Numbered from the stretch's first letter, positions 55,945 to 64,000 are shown. The stretch: 64,000 bases of DNA from Lactococcus termiticola (GCF_003116835.1 NZ_BFFO01000005.1:97368-161367), one strand, 5' to 3'. Notes: generated from the sequence alone by a model not told the origin. Numbers and translations: made by a program.

Positions 55945-57477
55945 ATGTCTTCTCATATCAGTATCCCAGCAAAGCCCGATAAGACCAGGCTTTCGCTGGA
56001 AGAAATCAACAATACTATCCCCGTGCCTGAAAAATCAGGCTTCTGGCGGACCCTCTTTGCCTACTCGGGGCCGGGTGCCCTGGTGGCTGTCGGCTATATG
56101 GACCCGGGCAACTGGTCGACCTCTATCACGGGCGGGCAAAACTTCCAGTACCTGCTCATGTCCATCATCCTCATGTCCAGCCTGATTGCTATGCTCCTCC
56201 AGTATATGTCAGCCAAGCTCGGTATCGTTTCCCAGCAGGACCTGGCCCAAGCCATCCGCTCACGGACCAGCAAGCCCTTGGCCCTGGTTCTCTGGGTCAT
56301 CACAGAGCTGGCCATCATGGCGACCGATGTGGCCGAGGTTATCGGCGGAGCCATCGCCCTCTACCTCCTCTTTCATATCCCGCTGGTGCTCGCCGTCTTC
56401 ATCACAGTCTTTGACGTCCTCCTCCTTCTGGTTCTGACCAGGATTGGTTTTCGGAAAATCGAGGCCATCGTGGTCGCCCTGATTTTAGTCATCCTCGTCG
56501 TCTTTGCCTACCAGGTGGCCTTGTCTAATCCAGACTGGTCAGCGGTCGCCAGTGGCCTCATTCCTAGACCTGAAGCCTTTGACAGCCAGCACATGGTCAA
56601 TGGCTCGACTGCCCTGACCGGCTCCCTCGGCATTATCGGTGCGACCGTCATGCCTCACAACCTCTACCTGCATTCATCATTGACCCAGAGTCGCCAGTTT
56701 GACCGCAAGAAAAAAGAGGCCATCCAAAAGGCCATCCGCTTTTCGACCTGGGACAGCAATATCCAGCTCTCGGTCGCCTTTGTGGTCAATGCCCTCCTTT
56801 TGATTATGGGGGTGGCCGTCTTTAAGAGCGGTCAGGTCAGCGACCCTTCCTTTTTCGGCCTCTTTGATGCCCTATCCAGACCAGAAGTCTTGTCAAACGG
56901 GGTCTTAGAAGGACTTGCCAAGACAGGTGTCCTTTCGACCCTCTTTGCCGTTGCCCTCCTGGCCTCTGGACAAAATTCAACCATCACAGGAACACTGACC
57001 GGCCAAATTGTCATGGAGGGCTTCCTGCATTTGAAGTTACCACTTTGGCTGAGACGACTGGTCACCCGCTTGCTCTCGCTGATTCCAGTGCTTTTAGCCG
57101 TCGTCTTGACCCGCTCAGAAAATGTCGAGCAACAGCACCAGGCCATAAACATGCTTCTGAACAACTCCCAGGTCTTCCTGGCCTTCGCTCTTCCCTTTTC
57201 TATGCTCCCCTTGCTTATGATGACCAACAGCAGGCGAATGATGGGCGACTTCAAAAACAAGCTCCTGGTCCAGGTGCTTGGCTGGCTCTCGGTTGCCTCC
57301 TTGATTGGTCTGAATATCTTAGGACTCCCTGACCAGATAGAGGACTTCTTTAGCGAGGGGCAGAAGCTCTTGGCTGACGGCTTGGCCTATGCCATCATTG
57401 CGGGTATTCTTCTATTATTAGCCTGGACCCTGCTCGAATTTTACAAGCATAACCGGCAGATGACAGTGGAAAATTAA
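55945..57477 (+). CDS. mntH: Nramp-family Mn2+/Fe2+ transporter MntH
   Basis: The 510-residue protein has about 11-12 TM segments. TM1 carries the metal-binding GYMDPGNWSTSITGG and TM6 the MPHNLYLHSSL motif, both intact. It imports Mn2+ by proton symport. AAAGGA precedes the ATG. The predicted regulatory leader fits metal control. Confidence 0.94.
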   Translation: MSSHISIPAKPDKTRLSLEEINNTIPVPEKSGFWRTLFAYSGPGALVAVGYMDPGNWSTSITGGQNFQYLLMSIILMSSLIAMLLQYMSAKLGIVSQQDLAQAIRSRTSKPLALVLWVITELAIMATDVAEVIGGAIALYLLFHIPLVLAVFITVFDVLLLLVLTRIGFRKIEAIVVALILVILVVFAYQVALSNPDWSAVASGLIPRPEAFDSQHMVNGSTALTGSLGIIGATVMPHNLYLHSSLTQSRQFDRKKKEAIQKAIRFSTWDSNIQLSVAFVVNALLLIMGVAVFKSGQVSDPSFFGLFDALSRPEVLSNGVLEGLAKTGVLSTLFAVALLASGQNSTITGTLTGQIVMEGFLHLKLPLWLRRLVTRLLSLIPVLLAVVLTRSENVEQQHQAINMLLNNSQVFLAFALPFSMLPLLMMTNSRRMMGDFKNKLLVQVLGWLSVASLIGLNILGLPDQIEDFFSEGQKLLADGLAYAIIAGILLLLAWTLLEFYKHNRQMTVEN

Positions 57478-57538
57478 GCTTGCTTAAAGTTGCTTTGAGG
57501 CCTGATAGAAAGCCGTTAAACATTGCAATAAAAAATTC

Positions 57539-57567
57539 TTGCAAACCTTTTCACTTTGTGATAGAAT
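57539..57567 (+). promoter_or_regulatory. Promoter of ptsHI
   Basis: TTGCAA (57539-57544), 17 bp, TGA-TAGAAT (57562-57567). The leader includes a hairpin GGTAG-GAGACT-CTACC and then AAGGAG. Confidence 0.75.
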
Positions 57568-57627
57568 TAACGGGTAAAAGGTAGGAGACTCTACCCTAAA
57601 AATTGCAAAAAATTAAGGAGACCAATC

Positions 57628-57894
57628 ATGGCATCTAAATCATTCCACGTTGTTGCAGAAACTGGTATTCACGCACGCCCAGCTACATTGCTCGTGCAAA
57701 CAGCTTCAAAATTCACTTCAGAAATTAACCTTGAATACAAAGGTAAATCTGTAAACCTTAAATCTATCATGGGCGTTATGTCACTCGGTGTTGGCCAAGG
57801 TGCAGACGTTACAATCTCTGCTGAAGGTGCAGACGCTGACGAAGCGCTTGCAACTATCGGTGAAACAATGGTTAAGGAAGGTCTTGCTGAATAA
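57628..57894 (+). CDS. ptsH: Phosphocarrier protein HPr
   Basis: The 88-residue PTS carrier. H15 in TGIHARPAT accepts phosphate from enzyme I. S46 in [11 protein letters not shown] is the HPr kinase/phosphorylase site used for catabolite control with CcpA. Highly biased codons. Its stop overlaps the ptsI start. Confidence 0.98.
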   Translation: MASKSFHVVAETGIHARPATLLVQTASKFTSEINLEYKGKSVNLKSIMGVMSLGVGQGADVTISAEGADADEALATIGETMVKEGLAE

Positions 57895-59621
57895 TGTCAA
57901 ATATGCTTAAAGGTATCGCTGCATCATCAGGTGTAGCCGTAGCTAAGGCATACTTGCTTGTCCAACCAGACTTGTCTTTCGAGACAAAGACTGTTGAAAA
58001 CACAGACAATGAAGAAGCTCGCCTTGATGCAGCCCTCGCTGCTAGTACAAGCGAGCTTCAAATCATTAAGGACAAAGCAGTAGCTAGCCTTGGAGAAGAA
58101 GCCGCATCAGTATTCGATGCTCACATGATGGTTCTTGCTGACCCAGAAATGACTGGTCAAATCAAAGAAACAATCCGTGCGAAAAAAGAAAATGCTGAAC
58201 CAGCCCTCAAAGAAGTGACAGATATGTTTATCTCTATCTTCGAAGGGATGGAAGACAATGCCTACATGCAAGAACGTGCAGCGGATATCCGCGACGTGAC
58301 AAAACGCGTGATGGCAAATCTTTTGGGTGTTAAATTGCCTAGCCCAGCTTTGATTGACGAAGAAGTGATCATCGTTGCTGAAGACTTGACACCTTCTGAT
58401 ACTGCTCAGTTGGATAAGAAATTCGTCAAAGCCTTTGTTACAAACATCGGTGGACGGACTTCTCACTCAGCTATCATGGCCCGTACTTTGGAAATCCCTG
58501 CTGTACTTGGTACAAACAACATCACTGAACTCGTTAATGAAGGTCAACTTTTGGCTGTTAACGGAATCACTGGTGATGTGATCATCGAACCAAGTCCAGA
58601 AGAACAAGCTGAATTCCATAAAGCTGGCGAAGCTTATGCGGCACAAAAAGCAGAATGGGCAGCATTGAAAGATGCTGAAACAGTCACTGCTGACGGACGT
58701 CACTTCGAGCTTGCAGCTAACATCGGTACACCTAAAGACGTTGAGGGTGTTAACGAAAACGGTGGGGAAGCTGTCGGTCTTTACCGTACAGAGTTCCTTT
58801 ACATGGATTCACAAGATTTCCCAACAGAAGACGATCAATACGAAGCTTACAAGGCTGTACTTGAAGGCATGAATGGTAAACCCGTCGTTGTTCGTACCAT
58901 GGACATCGGTGGTGACAAGACATTGCCTTACTTCGATCTTCCAGAAGAAATGAACCCATTCCTCGGATGGCGTGCATTGCGTATCTCACTTTCTACAAGT
59001 GGTGATGCCATGTTCCGTACTCAGTTGCGTGCCCTCTTGCGTGCTTCTGTCCATGGTCGTCTTCGTATCATGTTCCCTATGGTAGCTTTGGTCAATGAAT
59101 TCCGTGCTGCTAAGAAGATTTACGAAGAAGAAAAAGCAAAATTAATTGCTGAAGGTGTTGCCGTTGCAGACAACATCGAAGTGGGTATCATGATTGAAAT
59201 CCCTGCAGCAGCAATGCTTGCTGACCAATTCGCTAAAGAAGTTGACTTCATGTCAATCGGTACAAATGACCTCATTCAATACTCAATGGCTGCAGACCGT
59301 ATGAACGAACAAGTCTCATACCTCTACCAACCATACAACCCATCTATCTTGCGTTTGGTAAACAACGTTGTTAAAGCCGCTCACGCAGAAGGTAAATGGG
59401 CTGGGATGTGTGGTGAAATGGCCGGCGACCAAACAGCCGTACCGCTTCTTATGGGTATCGGACTTGACGAATTCTCAATGTCAGCCACTTCAATTCTCCA
59501 AACACGTTCACTCATGAAACGTTTGGACTCTAAGAAGATGGAAGAGCTTTCTAACAAAGCTTTGACAGAATGTGCAACAATGGAAGAAGTTGTGGCATTG
59601 GTTGAAGAATATACTAAATAA
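57894..59621 (+). CDS. ptsI: PTS enzyme I (phosphoenolpyruvate-protein phosphotransferase)
   Basis: The 575-residue enzyme passes phosphate from PEP to HPr. The active histidine is H191 in [15 protein letters not shown]-binding motifs are [50 protein letters not shown] and GMCGEMAGD. It is overlapped with ptsH and ends in a terminator. Confidence 0.98.
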   Translation: MSNMLKGIAASSGVAVAKAYLLVQPDLSFETKTVENTDNEEARLDAALAASTSELQIIKDKAVASLGEEAASVFDAHMMVLADPEMTGQIKETIRAKKENAEPALKEVTDMFISIFEGMEDNAYMQERAADIRDVTKRVMANLLGVKLPSPALIDEEVIIVAEDLTPSDTAQLDKKFVKAFVTNIGGRTSHSAIMARTLEIPAVLGTNNITELVNEGQLLAVNGITGDVIIEPSPEEQAEFHKAGEAYAAQKAEWAALKDAETVTADGRHFELAANIGTPKDVEGVNENGGEAVGLYRTEFLYMDSQDFPTEDDQYEAYKAVLEGMNGKPVVVRTMDIGGDKTLPYFDLPEEMNPFLGWRALRISLSTSGDAMFRTQLRALLRASVHGRLRIMFPMVALVNEFRAAKKIYEEEKAKLIAEGVAVADNIEVGIMIEIPAAAMLADQFAKEVDFMSIGTNDLIQYSMAADRMNEQVSYLYQPYNPSILRLVNNVVKAAHAEGKWAGMCGEMAGDQTAVPLLMGIGLDEFSMSATSILQTRSLMKRLDSKKMEELSNKALTECATMEEVVALVEEYTK

Positions 59622-59628
59622 GTATGAT

Positions 59629-59655
59629 GAAAACAGGTTTTTGGCCTGTTTTTTT
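59629..59655 (+). terminator. Terminator of ptsHI
   Basis: AAAACAGG / CCTGTTTT with T7. Confidence 0.9.
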
Positions 59656-59727
59656 CGGATTGAGCTCCCCTTCACTTGCAGGAAGGCCCACAGTAAAGTC
59701 GCCCTTTTCTTGTTGCGAAATGAACTA

Positions 59728-59757
59728 AAGAAAAAAGCCCCCACAACTGGAAGCTAA
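59728..59757 (-). terminator. Probable terminator of the YbaB gene
   Basis: On the minus strand AGCTTCC and GGGGGCT pair (with G-U pairs), followed by T6. Confidence 0.6.
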
Positions 59758-59762
59758 AATTC

Positions 59763-60062
59763 TTAGAAAGGCAATCCCTTAGTAAACTTACCAAGCTTTT
59801 GCTCGGTCTCTTTTTCAATCTGAGTCAGGCCATCGTTAACGGCATCCGCAATCATTTCTTGCAAAGTTTCTGGATCTTCAGGGTCAATCAAGTCACTGTT
59901 GATGTTGAGTTTTGTCAGCTTGCGGTCGCCGGTAAATTCAGCAGTCACCAAGTCTTGGGCTGACTTGCCTAGGAAAGTGCTATTTGCGATTTCCTCTTGA
60001 GAAGCAGCCATTTGCTTTTGAAGCTTTTGGGCTTGCTTCATCATGTTTTGCATATTCATCAT
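59763..60062 (-). CDS. Nucleoid-associated protein, YbaB/EbfC family
   Basis: The 99-residue protein has MNMQNMMKQAQKLQKQMAASQEEIANS, GDRKLTKLNINSDLIDPEDPETLQEMI and a glutamine-rich N-terminal helix. It forms dimers that bind DNA. GAGG lies 10 nt upstream. Confidence 0.92.
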   Translation of the reverse strand: MMNMQNMMKQAQKLQKQMAASQEEIANSTFLGKSAQDLVTAEFTGDRKLTKLNINSDLIDPEDPETLQEMIADAVNDGLTQIEKETEQKLGKFTKGLPF

Positions 60063-60121
60063 GATAGATTTACCTCTTTTAAAATGTAGTTCGTGTTCTA
60101 TTTTACCATAAATTTGCTAAC

Positions 60122-60144
60122 AAAAAAACTCGTTATCCGAGTTT
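60122..60144 (-). terminator. Terminator of tRNA-Leu
   Basis: On the minus strand AAACTCG-GATAA-CGAGTTT with T7. Confidence 0.85.
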
Positions 60145-60150
60145 GATTTA

Positions 60151-60236
60151 TGCGGAAGGCGGGACTTGAACCCGCACCAAGAAAATTCCCGACAGGATCC
60201 TTAATCCTGCGCGTCTGCCAATTCCGCCACTTCCGC
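60151..60236 (-). tRNA. tRNA-Leu (AAG)
   Basis: The 86-nt class II tRNA has acceptor GCGGAAG/CTTCCGC and a long variable arm. Anticodon stem CAGGA/TCCTG encloses loop TTAAGGA, giving anticodon AAG with an A at position 34. The T loop is TTCAAGT. The A34 would be converted to inosine by TadA to read CUN codons, as reported in several lactic acid bacteria. CCA is not encoded. Confidence 0.93.
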
Positions 60237-60307
60237 GAATTGCTACTCAAATATAAGATCATTTTACAGTGATTTTTGCAAGTATCAGTGATATGAGGAT
60301 GAAAAAA

Positions 60308-60331
60308 TTTTTTGACAGAACTGTCAAAAAA
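60308..60331. repeat. 24-bp palindromic repeat, copy 1
   Basis: Arms TTTTTTGACAG and CTGTCAAAAAA around AA. An identical 24-bp copy lies inside alr at 61739-61762. Confidence 0.8.
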
Positions 60332-60357
60332 ATCTGCCAGATTTGACAGATTTTTTT
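60326..60357. terminator. Terminator of the hydrolase gene
   Basis: AAAAATCTG / CAGATTTTTT with a 10-nt loop; T-runs on both strands. It overlaps the end of the palindromic repeat. Confidence 0.75.
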
Positions 60358-60359
60358 AT

Positions 60360-61298
60360 TTATTTGACAGGATTATATTTCATCATAAACTTGCTAACTG
60401 TTGAGCGATATAATGTTGGGTCAGTTTCAAATGACCGTGCGTGTGCGGCGCCTTTGACAATCAAAAGTTCTTTTGGTGTGCCTTTTTTGACAGCTTTGTA
60501 ATTTTCATAAACCATCTTTGTTGGGACATAAGTGTCCGTCCCGCCATGAATTAGGAGGATTGGCAACTTATCTTTTGCGAGCGCTGAAGTCGAACTTGCC
60601 TGTTGGAAAAACCAACCTTGACGAATGGCATTTTCGGCTGAAACACTGTAAACAATAGGGAAAGCAGGTACATGATAACCGCTCCAACCTTGATAAGTAA
60701 TCTCGCTCCAAACACTGCTATATCCACAATCTTCGATGATATTTTTGACAGAACTTGGTAAATCAGGCTGGTCAGAAGCCATCATCACAGTCGCAGCTCC
60801 CATTGACAAACCAAACAAAGTGATATGAACTTGAGAATTTTGTTGCGTCAGCATTTTTGCCCAAGCGATAACATCTGTTTTATCCTTGTAACCATAACTG
60901 ATGAATTTACCTTGAGAATCGCCAGCAGCTCGATTATCTGGCATCAAAACATTGTAGCCCAGCTGATGGAAAAGCTCTCCATATTGACGCATCGCAGATT
61001 TATCTTGTCGAAAACCATGCACAACGATAACTGTTTTATTCGTTGCTACAGTAGCAGGAACGTACCAAGCATCAAGTTTTAATCCACCATTTTTGATTGT
61101 TTCTGTTTTTACAGACAATTTGTCAAAATCTTGTACAAGATGATAATTTTTACTTACGGTTGCTACCTGCGTGACAGGACTGTCATTGCGAATACAAGCT
61201 ACTTTATAAAAATATAAAGTTACTCCAACATCAATAATCACAAGCGCTACAAAGATTCCAATAATCCAGCGCAAAAAATGTTTTTTCTTATTTTTCAT
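60360..61298 (-). CDS. Membrane-anchored alpha/beta hydrolase
   Basis: The 312-residue protein has one N-terminal TM helix (FLRWIIGIFVALVIIDVGVTLYFY) and an extracellular alpha/beta hydrolase domain. Nucleophile S in LFGLSMGAA, acid in LIHGGTDTYVP, H in KGAAHARSF. It probably acts on lipid or ester substrates at the cell surface. Upstream ATGs at 61310 and 61319 lie in the -10 box itself, so the promoter fixes the start at 61298. Base use is more AT-rich than ptsI or rplM. Confidence 0.83.
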   Translation of the reverse strand: MKNKKKHFLRWIIGIFVALVIIDVGVTLYFYKVACIRNDSPVTQVATVSKNYHLVQDFDKLSVKTETIKNGGLKLDAWYVPATVATNKTVIVVHGFRQDKSAMRQYGELFHQLGYNVLMPDNRAAGDSQGKFISYGYKDKTDVIAWAKMLTQQNSQVHITLFGLSMGAATVMMASDQPDLPSSVKNIIEDCGYSSVWSEITYQGWSGYHVPAFPIVYSVSAENAIRQGWFFQQASSTSALAKDKLPILLIHGGTDTYVPTKMVYENYKAVKKGTPKELLIVKGAAHARSFETDPTLYRSTVSKFMMKYNPVK

Positions 61299-61308
61299 GA
61301 TGAAGTTC

Positions 61309-61337
61309 ATTATACACAAAAAGCCTTGCCATGTCTA
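61309..61337 (-). promoter_or_regulatory. Promoter of the hydrolase gene
   Basis: Minus strand TAGACA (61332-61337), 17 bp, TATAAT (61309-61314), 10 nt before the ATG at 61298. A leader of only 3-4 nt is predicted. Confidence 0.7.
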
Positions 61338-61372
61338 ATTATTTTTATCATCAAATATTTTTAAAAATGAGT

Positions 61373-61378
61373 TATAAT
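61373..61378 (+). promoter_or_regulatory. -10 box of alr
   Basis: TATAAT ends 6 nt before the alr ATG at 61385; no Shine-Dalgarno. Leaderless mRNA predicted. Confidence 0.5.
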
Positions 61379-61384
61379 AAAAAG

Positions 61385-62512
61385 ATGAAATTAACACGAC
61401 CAACCTGGCTAGAAATTGACTTAGAAGCAATTTCCCAAAATGCTAAAACTCTCATGAAATGGACAAAAGCACGTGAAATGATTGCCGTTCTTAAAGCAAA
61501 TGCTTATGGACACGGCGCTCCAGAAGTTGCCCTGAAACTTTATGAAGATAATCAAGTTCGCCGTTTTGCTGTCGCCACTATTGATGAAGGAATTCAGCTG
61601 CGTCAAATTTTACCAAGTGATACAGAAATTTTACTGCTATCTGTCCAAGAAGCAAGCCAAGCCCCATTGATGTTAGATTATCAGCTCACACCAACGATTG
61701 ACAATTTGGACTGGCTGAAGTCCGCAGAAACTCAATTATTTTTTGACAGAACTGTCAAAAAATTTTCTGTCCAAATTGCCATTGATACAGGTATGGCACG
61801 TATTGGAGTACAAAATATCCAACAATTGACAGAGCTATATCAGTATATCCAACACAGCAAAAACTTAGAATTAACAGGTGTTTACACACATTTTGCCACA
61901 GCAGACGAAAAAAAATCTGACCAGTATTTTCTCAAACAAAAAGAACAATTTATAAAAATGGTGCAACAAGCACAAATTCCCTCCAATTATTGGCATCTCG
62001 CAAACTCACCAGCTTCAGTCTGGCACAAAGACGAACTTCCAATGGACATTATCCGCATAGGAAATGCTCTCTACGGTTACAATATGTCCGACTTGACAGA
62101 CCTACCAGATGGCTTAATTTTACAACCATCATTTACTTGGAAAACACGGATAATCTCAGTGCGCAAGCTCCAGCCTGGCATGAGCGTCTCCTACGGTGCA
62201 ACATTCACAGCACAGCAAGAAATGTGGCTAGGCACATTGCCAATTGGCTACGCAGATGGTTTTCGTAGAAGTTTTCAAGGAGGAAAAGTTCTAGTAAATG
62301 GCGAGTTTCAAGAAATTATCGGACGAATTTCAATGGACCAAGCTCTCATCGCTCTCCCAGAAAAAGTAGCACTTGGCACAGAAGTAACGATAATCGGCAA
62401 AGAGCATGAACATCAAATAAACCTAGAAGATTGGGCGAAAAAAGCCAACATGATTGGCGCAGAAATTATTCTCGGCATTTCTCCGCGAGTTCTCAGGATT
62501 TATAAAAAATAA
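61385..62512 (+). CDS. alr: Alanine racemase
   Basis: The 375-residue PLP enzyme makes D-alanine for peptidoglycan. The PLP lysine is in MIAVLKANAYGHG, the second-subunit tyrosine in SVSYGATF, and GRISMDQALIALP is conserved. Family members start near MKLTRPTWLEIDLEAI, so I take 61385 and not the in-frame ATG at 61331 upstream of the promoter. The gene is AT-rich and carries the second 24-bp palindrome. Confidence 0.94.
   Translation: MKLTRPTWLEIDLEAISQNAKTLMKWTKAREMIAVLKANAYGHGAPEVALKLYEDNQVRRFAVATIDEGIQLRQILPSDTEILLLSVQEASQAPLMLDYQLTPTIDNLDWLKSAETQLFFDRTVKKFSVQIAIDTGMARIGVQNIQQLTELYQYIQHSKNLELTGVYTHFATADEKKSDQYFLKQKEQFIKMVQQAQIPSNYWHLANSPASVWHKDELPMDIIRIGNALYGYNMSDLTDLPDGLILQPSFTWKTRIISVRKLQPGMSVSYGATFTAQQEMWLGTLPIGYADGFRRSFQGGKVLVNGEFQEIIGRISMDQALIALPEKVALGTEVTIIGKEHEHQINLEDWAKKANMIGAEIILGISPRVLRIYKK
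61739..61762. repeat. 24-bp palindromic repeat, copy 2, inside alr
   Basis: Identical to 60308-60331. It encodes FFDRTVKK in alr without disturbing the frame. Confidence 0.8.
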
Positions 62513-62515
62513 TAC

Positions 62516-62545
62516 TTGACAAATGAAGCAAAAATATGCTATCAA
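62516..62545 (+). promoter_or_regulatory. Promoter of rplM-rpsI and its leader
   Basis: TTGACA (62516-62521), 18 bp, TGC-TATCAA (62540-62545). A leader of about 105 nt follows with small hairpins (GGTA/TACC; CAGC/GCTG) before rplM. L13 operons often carry an autoregulatory leader; similarity to that RNA family was not testable. Confidence 0.6.
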
Positions 62546-62657
62546 GATAAACGGTATTGTTTACCCCATTTTTGTGGCCCCGGAAACCCAAAAATATCTT
62601 GACAGCTAAGGAATGGCTGCCTGTAAACAAATTCTAGTAAAAGGAAAAACAACTAAA

Positions 62658-63104
62658 ATGATGAAAACAACATTCATGGCTAACGCTCAAAACGTTGACC
62701 GCAAATGGTACGTTGTTGATGCGACTGATGTTCCTCTTGGACGTTTGTCAGCAGTAGTTGCTAGCGTACTTCGCGGCAAAAACAAGCCAACATACACACC
62801 TCACACAGATACAGGCGATTTCGTAATCGTTATTAACGCTGAAAAAATCAAATTAACTGGTAAAAAAGCAACAGATAAGATTTATTACAAACACAGCCTT
62901 TACCCTGGTGGATTGACTTCTATCACAGCTGGTGAACTCCGTGATAAAAATGCTGTTCGTTTGATTGAAAAATCAGTTAAAGGAATGCTTCCACACAACA
63001 CTTTGGGACGTGCTCAAGGCATGAAACTTAAAGTATTTGTAGGAGCAGAACACACACACGCAGCACAACAACCTGAAGTGCTTGACATCTCAGGACTTAT
63101 CTAA
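62658..63104 (+). CDS. rplM: Ribosomal protein L13
   Basis: The 148-residue 50S protein has [45 protein letters not shown] and [21 protein letters not shown] use ATG 62658 ([10 protein letters not shown]) because homologues start MxKTTFMA; an upstream ATG at 62613 lies in the leader. It is followed by rpsI after 18 bp. Confidence 0.96.
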   Translation: MMKTTFMANAQNVDRKWYVVDATDVPLGRLSAVVASVLRGKNKPTYTPHTDTGDFVIVINAEKIKLTGKKATDKIYYKHSLYPGGLTSITAGELRDKNAVRLIEKSVKGMLPHNTLGRAQGMKLKVFVGAEHTHAAQQPEVLDISGLI

Positions 63105-63122
63105 TAGGGGGAAACGAACAAA

Positions 63123-63515
63123 ATGGCACAAGTACAATATGCCGGCACAGGCCGTCGTAAAAACTCAGTTGCACGTGTACGTCTCGTACCCGGCACTGGT
63201 AAAATCACTGTAAATAACCGCGATGTAGAAAACTACATTCCACACGCAGATATGCGTTTGGTTATCAACCAACCATTTGCAGCTACACAAACTGAAGGTG
63301 CTTACGATACACTCGTAAACGTCAACGGTGGTGGTGTATCTGGACAAGCAGGAGCTATCCGTCATGGTATCGCTCGTGCATTGCTCGAAGTTGACCCAGA
63401 CTTCCGTGGAGCATTGAAACGCGCAGGTCTCTTGACTCGTGACGCTCGTATGGTTGAACGTAAAAAAGCCGGACTCAAAAAAGCCCGCAAAGCATCACAA
63501 TTCTCAAAACGTTAA
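63123..63515 (+). CDS. rpsI: Ribosomal protein S9
   Basis: The 130-residue 30S protein has [21 protein letters not shown] and ends [12 protein letters not shown]. The C-terminal tail contacts tRNA in the P site. Its 3' end is a known insertion site of integrative elements, and remnants of one follow. Confidence 0.97.
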   Translation: MAQVQYAGTGRRKNSVARVRLVPGTGKITVNNRDVENYIPHADMRLVINQPFAATQTEGAYDTLVNVNGGGVSGQAGAIRHGIARALLEVDPDFRGALKRAGLLTRDARMVERKKAGLKKARKASQFSKR

Positions 63516-63551
63516 TCAGAACCGCTCTGTATCAACGTTTGTGGCTGTTTC

Positions 63552-63573
63552 TGGTGCAATCTTGGTGCAATTT
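63552..63573. repeat. Tandem 11-bp direct repeats near the integrase remnant
   Basis: TGGTGCAATCT followed immediately by TGGTGCAATTT. Short direct repeats of this kind flank attachment sites of lactococcal integrases as arm-type binding sites. Position between rpsI and the integrase end supports this. Confidence 0.5.
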
Positions 63574-63616
63574 GGCTCGTTAAGCCAGTTATATCAAGGA
63601 GTTCCAGACACACAAA

Positions 63617-63885
63617 TTATTCTGATAAAGAATTCAAAAAATCTAAAGCATCGGCATCCTGCTGGTGCTTTTTTTCTGGCATTAAAGTCAAGTAATAATT
63701 TTGTGTGGTTTGAATGTTTGAATGACCGAGGCGTTGGCTGACAAGTAATAAGTGAACTTTCGTAGAGCGACCTAATAGAGCAATTTGAGCAAGTAGCGAA
63801 AAGAATGCGTCTTTAATTGCTTTATTGACTCCTTCGGAAATCGCAAGTACCTCATCGATTACAATTGTGAGATGTGACATTAAGT
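63617..63885 (-). pseudogene. In-frame chimera: TcpA/FtsK fragment fused to integrase C-terminus
   Basis: An 87-codon frame opens with an FtsK/TcpA-type Walker B segment (HLTIVIDEVLAISEGVNK...STKVHLLLVSQ, residues 3-49). At about residue 50 it continues as the C-terminus of a tyrosine recombinase (RLGHSNIQTTQNYYLTLMPEKK), including the nucleophile tyrosine region. The two domains belong to different genes of an integrative conjugative element, so a deletion has joined them. The 5' side is cut by an IS end. Not functional. Confidence 0.8.
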
Positions 63886-63925
63886 CAAGAAACTGGACAC
63901 CAAAATGGGTAAATTACCTTTCTGC

Positions 63926-64000
63926 CTATGCGGCTAATTTTTGTTGTTTATGTTCAAATTCATTGGGCGTTAAATAATTGAGCCCTTGATGAATCCGATT
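63926..64000 (-). mobile_element. IS3-family transposase, C-terminal end (partial)
   Basis: The minus strand encodes NRIHQGLNYLTPNEFEHKQQKLAA then stop, the usual end of an IS3-family (IS150-like) OrfB. The terminal bases of the element (toward 63886, with TGGACACC) abut the TcpA/integrase chimera. The rest lies beyond the window. Confidence 0.82.

Noticed and set aside
57506..57522. Possible CcpA (cre) site before ptsH
   Set aside because: The bases around AAAGCCGTTAAAC miss several consensus positions.
58107..58703. Antisense frames over ptsI
   Set aside because: Same cause as for gap: codon bias of a highly expressed gene.
1..64000. CRISPR array, restriction-modification or toxin-antitoxin operon
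   Set aside because: No regularly spaced repeats, no Cas or methylase motifs, and no paired small-gene module were seen anywhere.

Overview
The window is about 64 kb of chromosome from a low-to-moderate GC Firmicute of the Streptococcaceae, most likely Lactococcus or a close relative such as Pseudolactococcus. The reasons are the RexA/RexB form of AddAB, an HdiR-type self-cleaving repressor, the order mfd-pth-ychF-rexAB-dnaN-dnaA, RecG/MnmE/Rel of streptococcal length, and extended -10 promoters (TG-n-TATAAT) almost everywhere. It contains the chromosomal origin. Genes left of about 15.7 kb run leftward and many genes to the right run rightward, as expected for co-orientation with replication.

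Layout. 1-14151: leftward block divIC (partial), rqcP, mfd, pth, ychF, DUF951 gene, rexA, rexB, dnaN. 14152-16020: dnaA flanked by two DnaA-box regions; the dnaA-dnaN gap has boxes, a GC-rich step, TAG trinucleotide repeats (DnaA-trio) and an AT-rich segment, and is the best candidate for the unwinding site. 16027-18754: tRNA-Glu and a Ca2+-type P-ATPase. 18877-28558: DUF536 and DUF697 proteins, gap, recG, mnmE, an rRNA pseudouridine synthase, an orphan bacteriocin-immunity-like gene with an Rgg-type regulator, rpiA and an HdiR-like operon. 28578-34063: HxlR/MFS efflux pair, rpmG/rpmF, a P1B-type metal ATPase behind a structured leader, and a polysaccharide deacetylase. 34183-43540: parB-rarA, GNAT, DUF3013, ABC-F, prmA-rsmE and rel, which carries a parS-like site. 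43541-50513: genes after rel, including a degenerate second copy of the rel 3' end, a GT-C membrane glycosyltransferase, dtd, a TMEM175-type channel, a HAD phosphatase and an amino-acid permease. 50514-57477: plsC, secA, DAHP synthase and mntH, with three copies of a conserved structured intergenic element. 57628-63515: ptsHI, YbaB, tRNA-Leu, an alpha/beta hydrolase, alr, rplM-rpsI. 63516-64000: a decayed integrative element at the rpsI 3' end, carrying an in-frame TcpA/integrase chimera cut by an IS3-family element.

Most genes are housekeeping: replication and its control (dnaA, dnaN, parB, rarA), recombination and repair (rexAB, recG, mfd, HdiR), translation quality (pth, rqcP, dtd, prmA, rsmE, mnmE), stringent response, and PTS. 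The points of greatest interest are the three-copy structured element (50556-50749, 55284-55399, 55513-55631); the many genes whose -10 box lies only 6-10 nt from the start codon, which predicts leaderless mRNAs; the partial duplication of rel; a hairpin between the secA Shine-Dalgarno and its start codon; an over-represented octamer GTTTACAG; and the chimeric mobile-element remnant. Everything was read by eye: family calls rest on motifs, and promoter and hairpin calls are predictions.
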